Notes: generated by a model not told the origin, from the sequence alone. 64,000 nucleotides of DNA from Bryoerythrophyllum caledonicum (GCA_963971425.1 OZ020520.1:4754553-4818552); one strand, 5' to 3'. Positions 1-10,999 are shown, counted from the stretch's first letter. A program made the numbers and translations.

Positions 1-157
1 ATTCGGCTCCACCATTCGCATGATCCATTCCGAGTCTGTGCTTCAATAAACGCTGCTTTCGTTTCTTCATCATCTTGTGATGGCGAAGATCCAAACTCAG
101 ATATACATTAACCCTTTACCGCCCAGGAAGCCCGAAATGGGACTCCGGAGATGCTAA

Positions 158-326
158 TGTAGAAGTGTAAGCTTACAAGCTTGATCAGAATGAGGTAGTG
201 TGCCTGGTTAAGTACAAGTGTTTTGATGATGAGGTGAAGGATGAATCTACAGAGACTACGTTGGTGGTGACAATGTTACAGGGTATGCCTAAGCTTATGG
301 TGCAAGGAGGTTTGATTGCTCCAACA
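158..326 (-). repeat. copia 3' LTR
   Basis: This 169-bp LTR is bounded by TG and CA and is the downstream LTR of the minus-strand element. It differs from 4291-4459 at about three positions. The purine tract TTTGAGAGGGGG (minus strand) abuts its inner edge as the polypurine tract. Confidence 0.93.
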
Positions 327-530
327 CCCCCTCTCAAACCTCATTGGAGTAGCCACGGTGTCAAAATCAAAGAGAGAGTTCAAGGGGTGATAACACAGCT
401 GAGAAATCAGTTGAGGTGGCTAGTGACACGAAAGTACAAACTAATATTCACAGTAAGAGGACTAAGACTAGAATCATATTTTGAAGTGAGAAGAGAGGTG
501 AAAAGATATATCTACACTTAGGATCATATA

Positions 531-1260
531 CTATGTAGAGGTATAGCATGATGGTAAAGGTTTGAGACCTGTAAGATCTCTATTGGCAATAAATGGGTTG
601 GTAGCCAAAGGTTTAGTGAGTAAGTCTGCCTGCTGGAGATTAGAAGGAATATATGTAATAACAATTGAGCCATCATTATATTTCTCTCGAATATAATGAT
701 GTTCCAACTCGATATGTTTAGTTCTCTGATGCATTACCGGGTTACGAACAAGTTTGATACTACTAATGTTGTCACAGAAGATAGAGGTGGGAGAGGGGCT
801 ACTGAGTTTTAGCTCATCTAGGAGATGTCGAAAGTAGGTGATGTTACGAGCTGCTTCTGAAAGAACACGATATTCTGCCTCGGTTGAGGATAAGGCAAGG
901 ATGGGTTGTAGTTTACTAGTCCAAGCAATTGGAGAAGAACCTAGTTTATATAAAATGCCAGAGGTTGATCTTCGTGAGTCTGATTCCCCTGCCCAGTCCG
1001 CATCTGTGAAGACGGATAATTCTCCAATATCATTGGCAGGATAAAAGATGCCATAGTTGAGTGTCCATTTTAGATAGCGGAGAATGTTCTTTGCGGCAGT
1101 TAGGTGTGCTTGTTGAGGATTGCACATATAGCGAGAGACACAACTGACTGCATATTGTATATCCCAGCGGCTTATAGTAGCATAGAGTAATCCACCTACA
1201 AGACTCTGGTAGACAAGCTTGTCTACGGGATTTGTTTTTGTGGCCATGTAGCGCTTGTTG
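531..1260 (-). pseudogene. copia RNase H segment
   Basis: After the RT deletion the sequence resumes with LVYQSLVGGLLYATISRWDI and the RNase H domain. The catalytic-site motifs FTDADWAGE, LSSTEAEY and FCDNISSIKLV are all present. It ends with the usual copia tail HIELEHHYIREK and QQADLLTKPL. The domain itself looks intact but is out of frame with the RT remnant. Confidence 0.88.
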
Positions 1261-1283
1261 GAGTTTGCACACCTTGCCGCTAT

Positions 1284-2511
1284 TTTCAAATCCGGGGGGG
1301 ATGATCATATAGACTTCCTCGTCAATTTTACCATTCAGAAAGGCAATCTTAACATCAAGGTGATGTATTTTCCATTTTTGTCGTGCGGTAAGTGTAATTA
1401 CGCTACGAATAGTGGACCAACGAACCACAGGAGCAAATGTTTCAAAGAAGTCAATACCCTCTTCTTGTTCAAATCCTCGAGCCACAAGTCTAGCCTTAAG
1501 TTTTTCAATTTTGCCGCTAGGTCCAGGTTTGGTTTTAAATATCCACTTTGCAGATATTGGACGTTTGCCAGGAGGTAGGTCTACTAATTTCCATGTGTCA
1601 TTTTCTTTGATTGAATCAACCTCTTGTTGGATAGCATCTTTCCACCCGGGGTGCTTGATGGCTTCAGTGTAGTTGCGAGGTTCAATAAATGTCCCCGTTT
1701 CTGCGGAGAAGAGGTAACTGTCTTTGAACCTCATACTAGGACGTCGTTCACGAAGTGGATATCTTCGTGGTTGATCAACTGGAGCTGCCTGAGGAGGTGA
1801 CGGTGGATCCTCTTCAACAACTGATGGATCTTGCGTAGGTGGATGATATGTGGGATCACCTGAGTTTGAGTTTGAGGGTTCGGGAAACAGTTCAATATCA
1901 TCGGGAGGATTGACCTTTGATGGGATAGCATTAAGTCCAATTTGATTCTCATCAAATACCACATCTCTGCTACGATGGATGCGTTTGGTTTGAGGATCAA
2001 AGAGTCTATAACCTTTGCTTTGACTGTCATAGCCTAGGAGGATGCACGGAAAGGTTTTGCTATCAAGTTTGGATCTCCTAGTGTCTGGAATGTGAACATA
2101 TGCCAAGGCTCCAAATACTCTAAGATGTTTAACAGACGGCTTGAGGTTGTAGTATTTTTCATCAGGAGTCATGCCATGATTGGCTCGAGTAGGACTAATA
2201 TTGATTAGGTAGTTGGCTGTATTAACAGCCTCTGTCCATAGATATCCAGGAAGTTTGCTAGCTGTAGATATGGTTCGTGCTTTTTCAATGATGGTTCTAT
2301 TTCTACGTTCACTAACTCCATTTTGTTCGGGGGTGAGTGCCATGGTAAGTTGGTGATGGATGCCATGGTGTACTAGGTAGGTTGCAAATTCATGCGAAAG
2401 ATATTCCCCCCCTCTGTCGGTTCTAAGTGTCATAATATTTTTTCCAGTTTCTTTTTCAACTCTGGCTTTGAACTCTATGAATTTTCGAAAGGATTCACTC
2501 TTACTCCTCAT
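1284..2511 (-). pseudogene. copia integrase core (partial) and truncated RT
   Basis: The frame starts inside the integrase core: LRTDRGGEYLS carries the second catalytic aspartate and QNGVSERRNRTI the glutamate, while the first aspartate is missing. The integrase C-terminal region (HLRVFGALAYVHIP, ILLGYDSQSKGYRLFDP) is followed by a proline-rich linker and the start of RT (ISAKWIFKTK, LKARLVARGFEQ, DVKIAFLNGKIDEEVYM). RT breaks off at about 1284 after KLQQALHG. The YVDD catalytic box is absent, so no active reverse transcriptase can be made. Confidence 0.88.
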
Positions 2512-2539
2512 GAAGTAAATGAAGCTCTTTCTTGAGTAG

Positions 2540-3295
2540 TCATTTGTAAAGACTATAAAGTATTGTCAACCGCTTGGCGTTAGCACAATGTTGGAGACTA
2601 GCGTAATTCATATGACCAAACCGTTTATGCCATAGGTGCATATTTGATTCTGAGACAACCGAGTTTGCCATAGTTGTATCTTGTATGTTGGTGAATTGAT
2701 AAAGACCGTTTGATAAATTGCGATGTCCTCTTGCTGAAATAGATTTGTTTTCATTAAGTACGAGGCAATCTTTGTCTGTAAAAATGATGGTGTGACCTTG
2801 ATCAGCCAAGGAGCCTACGGATAATAGATTCTTCTTCAAGGCCGGTACATACAAAACGTGATCAATATTTATTCCATCGGAATTGCCAGTGTTGACATTG
2901 GCAGACCCAACTGCTGCTACATGGTGGGCATTGCCATCAGCAGTTGTCACATTGTGCCCATAAGAGCTAGCTCCTATGTTGTGTAAGTTTGCATAGGCTC
3001 CGGTTACATGATGATTTTCCCTAGAATTCATATACCACGTGGCATTTTGGTATTCCATGAGATTAGCTTCTGTAGAGTCCCACTCACTATCCATATAAGT
3101 ATCTCCCTCAACATAGTTTGCGGTGGCATAATAACCATAAGGGCAATTCCTTGCTATATGACCCTCCTCTCCACAATTGTAACATATTAACCCTCTTCCA
3201 CGACCACTTGCTGGTTGTGCATACATCTGCTGCCCATATGGTCTCATGATCATATTAAGTTGGCCCCCCGGGTGACCTGATACCCAGGTCGTCAC
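2540..3295 (-). pseudogene. copia zinc knuckle, protease and pre-integrase region
   Basis: A canonical CCHC knuckle, CYNCGEEGHIARNC, is followed by the protease region. The catalytic motif normally reads D-S-G-A, but here it is WYMNSRENHHVTG: the active-site aspartate is asparagine and the glycine is arginine, so the protease should be dead. The frame then gives the copia pre-integrase motif LWHKRFGHMNYASLQ. It ends at 2540 in a deletion that removes the integrase zinc finger remainder and the first catalytic aspartate. Confidence 0.88.
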
Positions 3296-3364
3296 CCCCG
3301 GGTATTGGCCGGGTCGTGGTCCACCTTGTAGGGACCCATATCCCTGCAGGGAGCCAAGGCGGCC

Positions 3365-3564
3365 NNNNNNNNNNNNNNNNNNNNNNNNNNNNNNNNNNNN
3401 NNNNNNNNNNNNNNNNNNNNNNNNNNNNNNNNNNNNNNNNNNNNNNNNNNNNNNNNNNNNNNNNNNNNNNNNNNNNNNNNNNNNNNNNNNNNNNNNNNNN
3501 NNNNNNNNNNNNNNNNNNNNNNNNNNNNNNNNNNNNNNNNNNNNNNNNNNNNNNNNNNNNNNNN
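3365..3564. other. assembly gap of 200 N
   Basis: Exactly 200 unknown bases lie inside the copia gag region. The true length is unknown, since round-number gaps are conventional. Confidence 1.
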
Positions 3565-4179
3565 CTGCTCTCTCAGGCTCTTGCGGTGTGATTTAGTAAG
3601 CAATTTCCCCATCACAATCTCAAATTTTGGGTTAGTAAGATACGTAATACCTTGTATAATCATCTCATAGCTGTGAGGAAGTCCGTTGAGCACGAGGTTG
3701 ATGAAGGTCTTGTCTTCCATCTCTTCTCCATAGCCTTTGAGTTGGTCGCGCAAGTCCATTGCTGTGGTCAAGTAGTTGTTGATGTCTTCTCCTTCTCTCA
3801 TTGATATTGCGTGCAATCTATTGTTGAGCATCTGGATCTGCTGTTGATCTCCTGCAGAGAACATGGACTTGAGCATACTCCACGCATCAGTTGGGTCTTC
3901 ATGTTGGCTAACTGTTCTAAGTAAGTTGTCTCCTACGGACATAGTTAGACCTGTCAATGCACGTTGCTTTGCCTCCATCAGCTTCACTTCAGTGTAGACT
4001 ACGTTCGAGACAGTCACTGGATATTCAGATGTGACTACCTTAGTTCCTACTAGCGGCTATAATTCTTCTCTCTTCATTATTGCAGTCATCTTGATCTGCC
4101 AATTGCTATAGTTGAGAGGCCCGACTAGTTTGTTGGACTCTTCTACTTCACAATTCGAACTCTTGCTACTCTCTGCCAT
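3565..4179 (-). pseudogene. copia gag, N-terminal part
   Basis: The frame opens with ATG at 4179 (MAESSKSSNCEVEESNKL) and has the DUF4219/UBN2-type gag signature of plant copia elements, including LVGPLNYSNWQIKM, AWSMLKSMF, LNNRLHAISM and INNYLTTAMDLRDQL. It would form the nucleocapsid shell. An in-frame TAG at 4057-4059 replaces a codon between EEL and PLVG, so translation from the ATG would stop after about 40 residues. The frame then runs open to the assembly gap at 3564. I call it a pseudogene because of the TAG and the defective downstream pol. Confidence 0.85.
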
Positions 4180-4290
4180 ACCTCTAGATCTGTGTCTTCT
4201 AGATCTCTACCTCTCAGATTAGATCTCTACCTTCTAGACCTATCTCTCTCTACAAGGAGCAGGGCTCACTTGTCATACGCTCTGATACCA

Positions 4291-4459
4291 TGTAGAAGTG
4301 TAAGCTTACAAGCTTGATCAGAATGAGGTAGTGTGCCTAGTTAAGTACAAGTGTTTTGATGATGAGGTGAAGGATGAATCTACAGAGACTACGTTAGTGG
4401 TGACAATGTTACAGGGTATGCCTAAGCTTATGGTGCAATGAGGTTTGATTGCTCCAACA
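4291..4459 (-). repeat. copia 5' LTR with adjacent primer-binding site
   Basis: This 169-bp LTR is the partner of 158-326. On the minus strand it ends in CTTCTACA and is followed at once by TGGTATCAGAGC (4279-4290), complementary to the 3' end of initiator methionine tRNA. The GCTAA duplication follows at 4460-4464. Confidence 0.93.
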
Positions 4460-4464
4460 GCTAA

Positions 4465-5310
4465 AACCCAATGTCCATGAAATCCATGAGGAATTAGGCT
4501 TTGAGATACGAGGTTCAGATTTGAGCACACATTACACGAACACTCTCCATCAGATTATGATTTGGATTTATAGAGCTCTTAGAAAAGCAAGGAATACAAC
4601 TCAAAATACATTAGATACATAAAAATATGGTGAATACCATGCCGCATACTATGTTGTATTTCACACATATGCACATTGATTTTGGTCTTAAATTTTGATT
4701 GAGCTTTGTCTTTAAGACATTCTTCATCGTTTAGTGATTGTTGATCTCTTTCCTCACATACAAAAATTCCGTTTTGATTTGTATAAGGTTGGAACATTTT
4801 TGTGTACAATCAAGTAGAAAAAAGCAAAAAAATCACCAATAATTGTGTATAAATATTTTCTGCACATACGATATGTGAATGCGAAGCTATCAACCTAGTG
4901 CACATGTGAACCGCTCTAGGGGAGGACACATGTGAACCGCGCTATACAAAGTGACCTGTGGCGAAAAATAGGGTGGATTTAATTCATCATAGGTAAAATT
5001 TATAAAGATTTTACATTTAAAGAAGGGGACTTAAAAAGTGACATGTCTTTTATAAGTAAAATAGATACCCGAAAATTATGGTCCATTAATTATTTTTTAA
5101 ATGTAAAATAGGGGCCAAAGAATAGGATCCAAGGAATTCTATTTACTAGGTTCAGTTATGGTTATGCTACAGTACTAGTAAGATACAGGTACTATACAAA
5201 TCTGAAGTATAACTACAACATATCTTGTAGTCAGTCGATGAATGGGGTAGTTTCCATCTGTTCTGTCTGTTAAGTTTAACGACTACTGCTAGGGTTTAGG
5301 CGCGAACGAT
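4465..5310. other. AT-rich intergenic sequence
   Basis: I see no convincing gene. The open frame on the minus strand at 4579-4809 has no recognisable motif. Confidence 0.5.
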
Positions 5311-5335
5311 AATTTCGAGGTTGGGAGGGAGGCGC

Positions 5336-5590
5336 GGCAACGTTTGTTCACGAATTTGTTTGCAAATCTGGGTGCGGTTGAGGGTTAATCACGCGATGAG
5401 TTCTCCAGCTTCTTGAGTGACGGCAGCGTGTGTTCACGAATTTGTTTGCAATCTGGGTGCGGTTGAGGGTTAATCGCGCGATCAGGGGGGCAGCTTGTTG
5501 AGGGACGGCAGCGTGTGTTCACGAATTTGTTTGCAATCTGGGTGCGGTTTAGGGTTAATCGCGCGATGAGTTCTGCTGCTTCTTGAGGGA
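5336..5590. repeat. 85-bp tandem repeat, three copies
   Basis: Units begin at 5336, 5421 and 5506, exactly 85 bp apart, each with GTTCACGAATTTGTTTGC and ending near GCGCGAT. A shortened fourth unit starts at 5591. Confidence 0.9.
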
Positions 5591-5771
5591 CGGCAGCGTG
5601 GAGATGGTGTTTCCGATTCGCGCGATCAGTTCTTCGGCTGAACCGTGGAGGCTGCTCTTGGGGATGGCATGCGCTTGGTTGTGGGTGCGCGATCAGATTG
5701 GTGGTGGGCTTAGGGGTGAGGAGGTGAACAGAGGGGTCGGCGATTCCTTGTGCGGGGGCGCTTGCTTGTGT

Positions 5772-5862
5772 GTGCGCGATCAGTTGTTTGTGCCCGATCA
5801 GTTGTTAGTGCGCGACCAGTTGTTTGTGCGCGACCAGTTGTTTGTGCGCAATCAGTTGTGGA
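5772..5862. repeat. 18-bp tandem repeat, about five copies
   Basis: This is a short array of TGCGCGATCAGTTGTTTG-type units with one or two changes each (CGACCA, CCGATCA, GCAATCA variants). Because 18 is a multiple of three, long but meaningless open frames arise on both strands. Confidence 0.88.
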
Positions 5863-5924
5863 ATTCTGTTTTGGGGTCAGCGGCGTGACAAAGGTGTTCC
5901 CGATTCCTGGTACGGGGTTTGCTT

Positions 5925-6215
5925 TTGAGGGGTGCGCGATCACCGATTTCTGGCGCGGGGTTTGCTTTTGCGGGGTGCGCGATCACCGATTCCTGGTGCG
6001 GGGTTTTGCTTTTGCGGGGTGCGCGATCAGTTCTGCCTGGTGCGGGGTTTTGCTTTTGCGGGGTGCGCGATCAGTTCTGCCTGGTGCGGGGTTTGCTTTT
6101 GCGGGGTGCGCGATCAGTTCTGCCTGGTGCGGGGTTTTGCTTTTGCGGTGTGCGCGATCAGTTCTGTCTGGTGCGGGGTTTGCTTTTGCGGGGTGCGCGA
6201 TCAGTTCTGCTGGGG
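5925..6215. repeat. about 44-bp minisatellite, six to seven copies
   Basis: Repeated units contain TTTGCTTTTGCGGGGTGCGC, then GATCAGTTCTGCCTGGTGCG. Unit length alternates by one base through T-run differences (GGTTTG versus GGTTTTG). The core GTGCGCGATCA is shared with the neighbouring 18-bp array, so both probably expanded from one seed. Spurious cysteine/glycine-rich open frames run through it. Confidence 0.9.
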
Positions 6216-6552
6216 TGTGCAAGGTTCACCAGCGTGGAGGATGGTGTTCGGGATTGTTTTAGCTTGCTTGTTTGTGCGCGATCAATTGTGGTGGTGTGTT
6301 CAGGTCAGCGGCGTCACGGAGTGCGGGTGTTGTTCGTGTGTTCGTTTGTGCGGGTGTGTTTGTTTGTGCGGGTGTGTTTTCTGCTAGTGTGTTCACGACG
6401 GTGCTGGGGAATCTTCGGGCGGGGGTTCTGTATGCCTATGATTTGTTCTGGACTCGTGTTCACGGCACGGCAGCGTGACGAAGGTGTTTGCTCTTGCTTG
6501 TGGAGGGGTTGTTTGGGTTTAGGGTTGTTTGCAGCGGTACTTGTTGAACGAG

Positions 6553-7161
6553 ATGGCAACTTGTATCAAGCTATGGACGATGGAAGAAGACTTCGGTGTT
6601 GCAACTCTGTATAGCAAGGTGAAGGTTTCAGCCGATGAAACCTACGCGTCTTTGAGGCTGCGTCTGGAGGACAAAGCGGCGCTCGAATGGCCATTCGAAT
6701 TCTGGGACAACGATGATCAAATCAGAGTTCCGCAGAGGATGGAATCCTTCAGCGACATGCCTGGACATGTTTATGTGCTGCCCCTGCGTGCTGCGGGCGA
6801 AGACAGATCTTCCAAGCGACAGCGCGTGGATGATGCCGATGCGGGTATCGACGCGCTCCCTGAAGACGGAAACTGCGTGGACATCCGCGAAGAATCTAAA
6901 GAACTTGCTGTCCCAGATGCGGATCCTACTGGGAACTCGAGGGCTACTGTGACATCGGGAGTCACTGAGTCTTTGGAGCACGAGCTAAATTCTACTCTTA
7001 TTGGCGAGGACATCTGGAAGCGGTATCTCGAACAGCTGGAGAGGACAAAGCGGGAATTGCAGAGCGCCTCCTTAGAAGACAATCGGTGGTTTTTGAGGAC
7101 CATTGACATCAATGGACTCGGGGTTGTGAAGATTTTCTGCTGTGAATGCATTCTAATGTAA
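6553..7161 (+). CDS. unknown plant protein, about 202 aa, possibly truncated
   Basis: I do not recognise the family. I choose ATG 6553 (MATCIKLWTMEEDFGV) rather than a non-ATG start further upstream. The N-terminal 80 residues (VKVSADETYASLRLRLEDK, then EFWD) have the size and pattern of a small ubiquitin-like or PB1-like fold, which is only an impression. A charged, low-complexity middle contains KRQRVDD, a possible nuclear signal. The last 45 residues (IWKRYLEQLERTKRELQ) are likely a coiled coil, and the frame ends at DINGLGVVKIFCCECILM. The closing CxxC-like CCEC suggests a zinc-binding domain that either continues in a downstream exon or has been lost. The three tandem arrays upstream occupy the expected promoter or 5' UTR. 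Confidence 0.55.
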   Translation: MATCIKLWTMEEDFGVATLYSKVKVSADETYASLRLRLEDKAALEWPFEFWDNDDQIRVPQRMESFSDMPGHVYVLPLRAAGEDRSSKRQRVDDADAGIDALPEDGNCVDIREESKELAVPDADPTGNSRATVTSGVTESLEHELNSTLIGEDIWKRYLEQLERTKRELQSASLEDNRWFLRTIDINGLGVVKIFCCECILM

Positions 7162-7572
7162 ACACATCCATTTTTTGCCTTAAAGTTGAATCTTGTGGGT
7201 GTACAGGGCATATCTTGTCACTTTAATTCTCATTACTTGTTAAATTAGTTTTGTTCTTTATAAAAAAATAGCCTCCAATAAATTCAGCCTATGTACGTAT
7301 TATAAGTAAAGATAGGCATGATAATATGGGCTCTAGGGGGGTTTATAAGTAATTATAAGGGCCTGAAAATTCAAAAAAATAAATAAATACCCCCCCTAAA
7401 AATACCCCAGCGCCGCACGTGGTACCCAGAAAATACGAAGAGTGTCCTCCCCGGGCAACCGCTCTTATTCAAAGTAAAAAAATTCTTGCAAGAATCTATT
7501 GATGTTTAAAGTAGTACACTCTCCAAAATCCATTGTTTTCACTACCATTATACGGTAACATTAAATAGTAGT

Positions 7573-8120
7573 AAGGTAGAGGCACCCAATTTTGATCGGC
7601 CACCCGATTCCGATTGCTAGAGTATGCATGGCATGGTGCATGAAAATGGCAAATGCTTGAAATGGTGCATGAAGTGACCCAAAACCAATAACTCAAAATC
7701 TGAAAACACCAGTCATTTTCAGCATTGGGTCATGATGTGTGCAATTTTGGGTTGTTCCACCTCAATTGAGCTCTCATTGGTGGCATTGCTTCGAAAGTCG
7801 AACAATGTCGATCGGTATTGGGTACCCTCCATGAGTTGGTTATCCATGACATGTCTTTTCTCTTTTACGCAGTCTCATTTACTCGCATTGGGTAAAGGAG
7901 GGCACCAAATCTCACCTACTCTAGAGTTTGATTATGGACTCTGGTGGTTTTTGGGCTTTTAAATTCTATATCAATTCCAAATCTTTGTGATTAAATTTGA
8001 AAAAATATTTGATGAGTTTCATTGCTAACTCCGCATCTTTCTACATAAATATTTTTGACAAACAATATCATTTGAGTCCAAAATTGGCTGAAGTGATCGG
8101 AATTGGGTGCCTCTACCTTA
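7573..8120. mobile_element. MITE with roughly 26-bp terminal inverted repeats
   Basis: The left end reads AAGGTAGAGGCACCCAATTT and the right end is its reverse complement with one or two changes (AATTGGGTGCCTCTACCTTA ends at 8120). TA lies outside both ends, as for Tc1/mariner-type insertions. The interior is AT-rich with no conserved coding region. Open frames inside it are incidental. Confidence 0.82.
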
Positions 8121-8390
8121 TAACCTATTCCATCAACCGTTGGATGTCATGCAAAATTCCCCAAACTTTAGGTCATGGGTTAAGTTCAATTTTGTCAGGT
8201 TAGATATTAATATTAGGCATTGTATTTCCATCAAATCCCGTTCAAAGAAAAAAATCAGCAGAAATCTTGGTTTCTCCAGAATCATAGCTGGGCGGTAAAG
8301 GTTTCTGAAAAATAATCTGTCAAGTAACTCGCAAAATTCTAAGTTATGTTACAGTTGCCCACTGCAAGATGATCGTGGGGAAGCCTATGC

Positions 8391-10940
8391 TTAGAAGGCC
8401 TTCACGCTTCTACTCGGAGACTTGGGCGCCACATTGCGCAGCCCCTTGTGCGCCGCGCATCGCTTCCGCTCCGGGCGCGGCGCGTCAGGGCACACCGTCC
8501 CATCATCCAACCTCAGTCCGCAGATCAGCCGCCGCGACGTCGGCGACCTGCACGTCGGCGACGACGACAACTCCAGCGACTCCTCGCACGTCGTCGTCAA
8601 GATGCTCGTGTGATCCGCCCATTCTCGACTCCTTGCAAGCCGCAGCTCCGAGGTTCGCAGCCACGACGTGAACGACAAACTGCCTCGACGCTTGGGCGGG
8701 TCAGAGCCGGACGCTTTCCTTGGCTCGTCGCCGGTGGTGGTCGGATTTGGTGACCGCAGGTACGGGAAACACAAGGAAGCTCCACTAGGTTTGCCGGCTG
8801 GTTTTGGAATCTCATCAGAGGGGCTCATGTTGGCGACTCGGGCGGGGCGTTTCTGGATGGACTTCTTGTGAAGCAGGCAACGCTTGCCGCCCTTGACGGA
8901 AATTGCGCTGCAGGGGCGGCCGCTCTCGAGCACGATCATTCGGCAGCGCTTCACCGGGATGTCGAGCTTGGTGAACTCGGAGGACTTGGGAGAGGCTTTA
9001 AAATTTTGCTGGTTTGATCTGGAGCTGCTGCTGGTGCGGGTGCGGGTGATGGGCGCGCGCATGGGGTCGTCGAGGGGTCTGCGAGCGGGGATGGAAATGC
9101 CTGGCGGGGTTTTCTTGAAGAAAAGGCCGTAGTCGCCGAAGCAGGTGGACGACTTGGAGGAGTTTAGCGTGCCAGCTTGCACAATCTTTGCGAGGATGTC
9201 AGGGGAGCGTTGCCGGAATTTGCCGCCGCGCTTCCACGCGTAGTCGAAGAGGTCGATGAGGTCGGATTCTGCCTTCTCTGCTGTCGCTTTGCTCTCCGTC
9301 TGCACATGGATATCAGCTTGACAAAGTGATAAACCAGTCGAGAAGATGCTCCCTCTTTTGTTCACTCTAAATAATCATTAGATCAGAAGAAGCATCTGGT
9401 GGTCTAATCGACGACTCGTTTACTGGTCGTCTTTGAAAGTGAAGAAAGAGTAAATTGCACTCCTGATGAATAAGATAAATAAAATTACTAGTTTAGATGT
9501 GAATTTTATTATTCCAAAAATGAGGTTATCTTATTCAAACTTCAAAGTGGGTGACACGACTTGAATACGTGACTTCACAATATGAAATCATGGTAATTTT
9601 GTGGACTTGCCGCGGCCCATCGGAATGCTATGGAGCATCCCAGAGCGAAGACTTCGGAGAAAAGACGGGGCCCGCGCGGGAAGCGGCGTGATCCGATCAG
9701 GTCATTGGAGCTCATCTTCTCGTCCATGGCGTCCAGCGCACTCGCGTTGCTGCTCCTGGTGCTCATGTACCCGCCATCGCCAACGCTCGTGGTCCGCAAG
9801 TGCGCGGAGGGGAAGCTCCTCGACTCGTCTGGATCCGATTCGCTTGGACCAGCACCAGTAAACAATCTGGTCGATCTGAAAAAGAATCCAAATAACACTA
9901 GATTACTTTCATTCTTCACAATGAACAATCTGGTAAATCTGGGCAGAGTCCAGATGGTCGATATGTGAGATGATTGAGTTGGATGGAGAGAGATTATGGA
10001 CTATATTGTTTACCTGGCGCCTTCAAGGTGGGCTCCGGTTTGGCCGTACCGCTGCAGGTGGTGGTGGACGTGGTCGGCGCATCCGAGGTAGACGACCACG
10101 ACGTCGTGCGGTTTGAGGAAGACGGCGTCGCTAGTCTTCTGCGGAGGAAGCCAGGCGGGCGGCGTGACGCCCAGCTCATAGATGCCCGCGCCATCGTAGC
10201 AGGTCGGGAGGTTGTTCACTCGGAACCGGTCCGGAGTCCTGCCTGCCGCGTGCTCCTTCCAGTCTGTGGGACCAACAAGAACCTGCATATATGAGGCAAA
10301 TCATTTCAAACCGGCAGAACACCCCTACAACTAGAATTTCAAGTCGCGAAGGTAGACACTGACTCTAACGTCCCAATCATTGAGGTCTGCAATCTAGCAG
10401 ACCGAGTTTTTTTCAAGAGCTGGACATTGACCTCAAGTTTGCAGTCTTTCCAGGCCAGGGTGCGTAAGGGAATCGGGCTAATTAGTATACATTTCGACAC
10501 TGCCACGAATCGATCAAGATTGTGAAAACGTTAGCGACGGTCACGACCAGGCTTCGTTTTCTCTCAACCTTAGGTTACTAAACACCTCACATGTACCTGG
10601 CGGTTCTGCACAACTTTTCAAAAGCCAAGATCTGCCGTCTAGACTAGAGAATCATCGAGGCATGGCAGTTTCACTTCACTTCACATCCCTCCCTCCACTT
10701 CACTACGTCACGGCGTGCATTGTCCACTCCTCGTGCAATAATCAAATGGGACTCCGAGAATGGGAATCACAGCAAGCCAAATACGTGTGCAGCTCAATAT
10801 GGACGTACCTTCCAATCACAGAAACTCTTGTCATGCTTCACGTACGTATGATCCTCTCGCTTCAACCGCTGCTTCTTCACCCGCGCCGCACCCTGCGGCT
10901 TATCAGAAACCAGGCCCATACCCGCTCCAGGTAACGGCAT
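8391..10940 (-). CDS. ET: EFFECTOR OF TRANSCRIPTION (ET) family protein, four exons
   Basis: The model joins 10940-10809, 10282-10014, 9875-9611 and 9299-8391, all in phase, giving 524 aa. Exon 1 supplies VKKQRLKREDHTYVKHDKSF, matching the N-terminus of plant ET proteins, and runs into VLVGPTDWKEH. A GIY-YIG domain follows: GIY at residues 77-79, VYLG ending at 111, Arg122 in HLQRYG, then LFSEVFALGCSIAFRW and DLFDYAWKRGG. Two ET cysteine-histidine repeats lie at about 341-365 (CRMIVLESGRPCS to KRCLLHK) and 482-507 (CGLRLDDGTVC to KRCAAHKG). Family members are nuclear, bind DNA and modulate gibberellin-related and developmental transcription. Intron 3 appears to be GC-AG (donor GCAAGT at 9610). 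The start at 10940 is the first in-frame ATG after a stop, and an upstream non-coding exon is possible. Confidence 0.88.
9300..9610 (-). other. probable GC-AG intron in the ET gene
   Basis: The minus strand reads GCG|GCAAGTCC at the donor and TGTGCAG|ACGGAG at the acceptor. Joining here is phase 0 and links FRWAA to TESKATAEKA, the expected continuation of the GIY-YIG domain. No GT donor keeps the frame nearby. GCAAGT is the usual consensus of the minor GC-AG class. Confidence 0.75.
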
Positions 10941-10999
10941 CCCGCCCCCAAAATCCAACAAACCAAAAAAAACCTCTTCCCAGAACTTCCGCCCCCTCA

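Larger units (their letters stand above)
158..4459 (-). mobile_element. Ty1/copia LTR retrotransposon, internally deleted
   Basis: Two direct 169-bp LTRs (158-326 and 4291-4459) bound the element, and the five bases GCTAA lie on both outer sides (153-157 and 4460-4464), a clean target-site duplication. Read on the minus strand, the primer-binding site TGGTATCAGAGC, typical of initiator-Met tRNA priming in plant copia elements, directly follows the right LTR, and a purine-rich tract precedes the left one. Domain order is gag, zinc knuckle, protease, integrase, RT, RNase H, which is the copia order. The coding region has stops, frameshifts and deletions: part of the integrase and the catalytic end of RT are missing. 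I noticed three mismatches between the LTRs, so insertion is fairly recent, yet the copy cannot be autonomous. A 200-N gap lies in the gag region. Confidence 0.95.

Noticed and set aside
5750-6614. Long cysteine/glycine-rich open frames resembling repeat proteins
   Set aside because: They are translations of the 18- and 44-bp tandem arrays in several frames and on both strands; there is no independent coding evidence.
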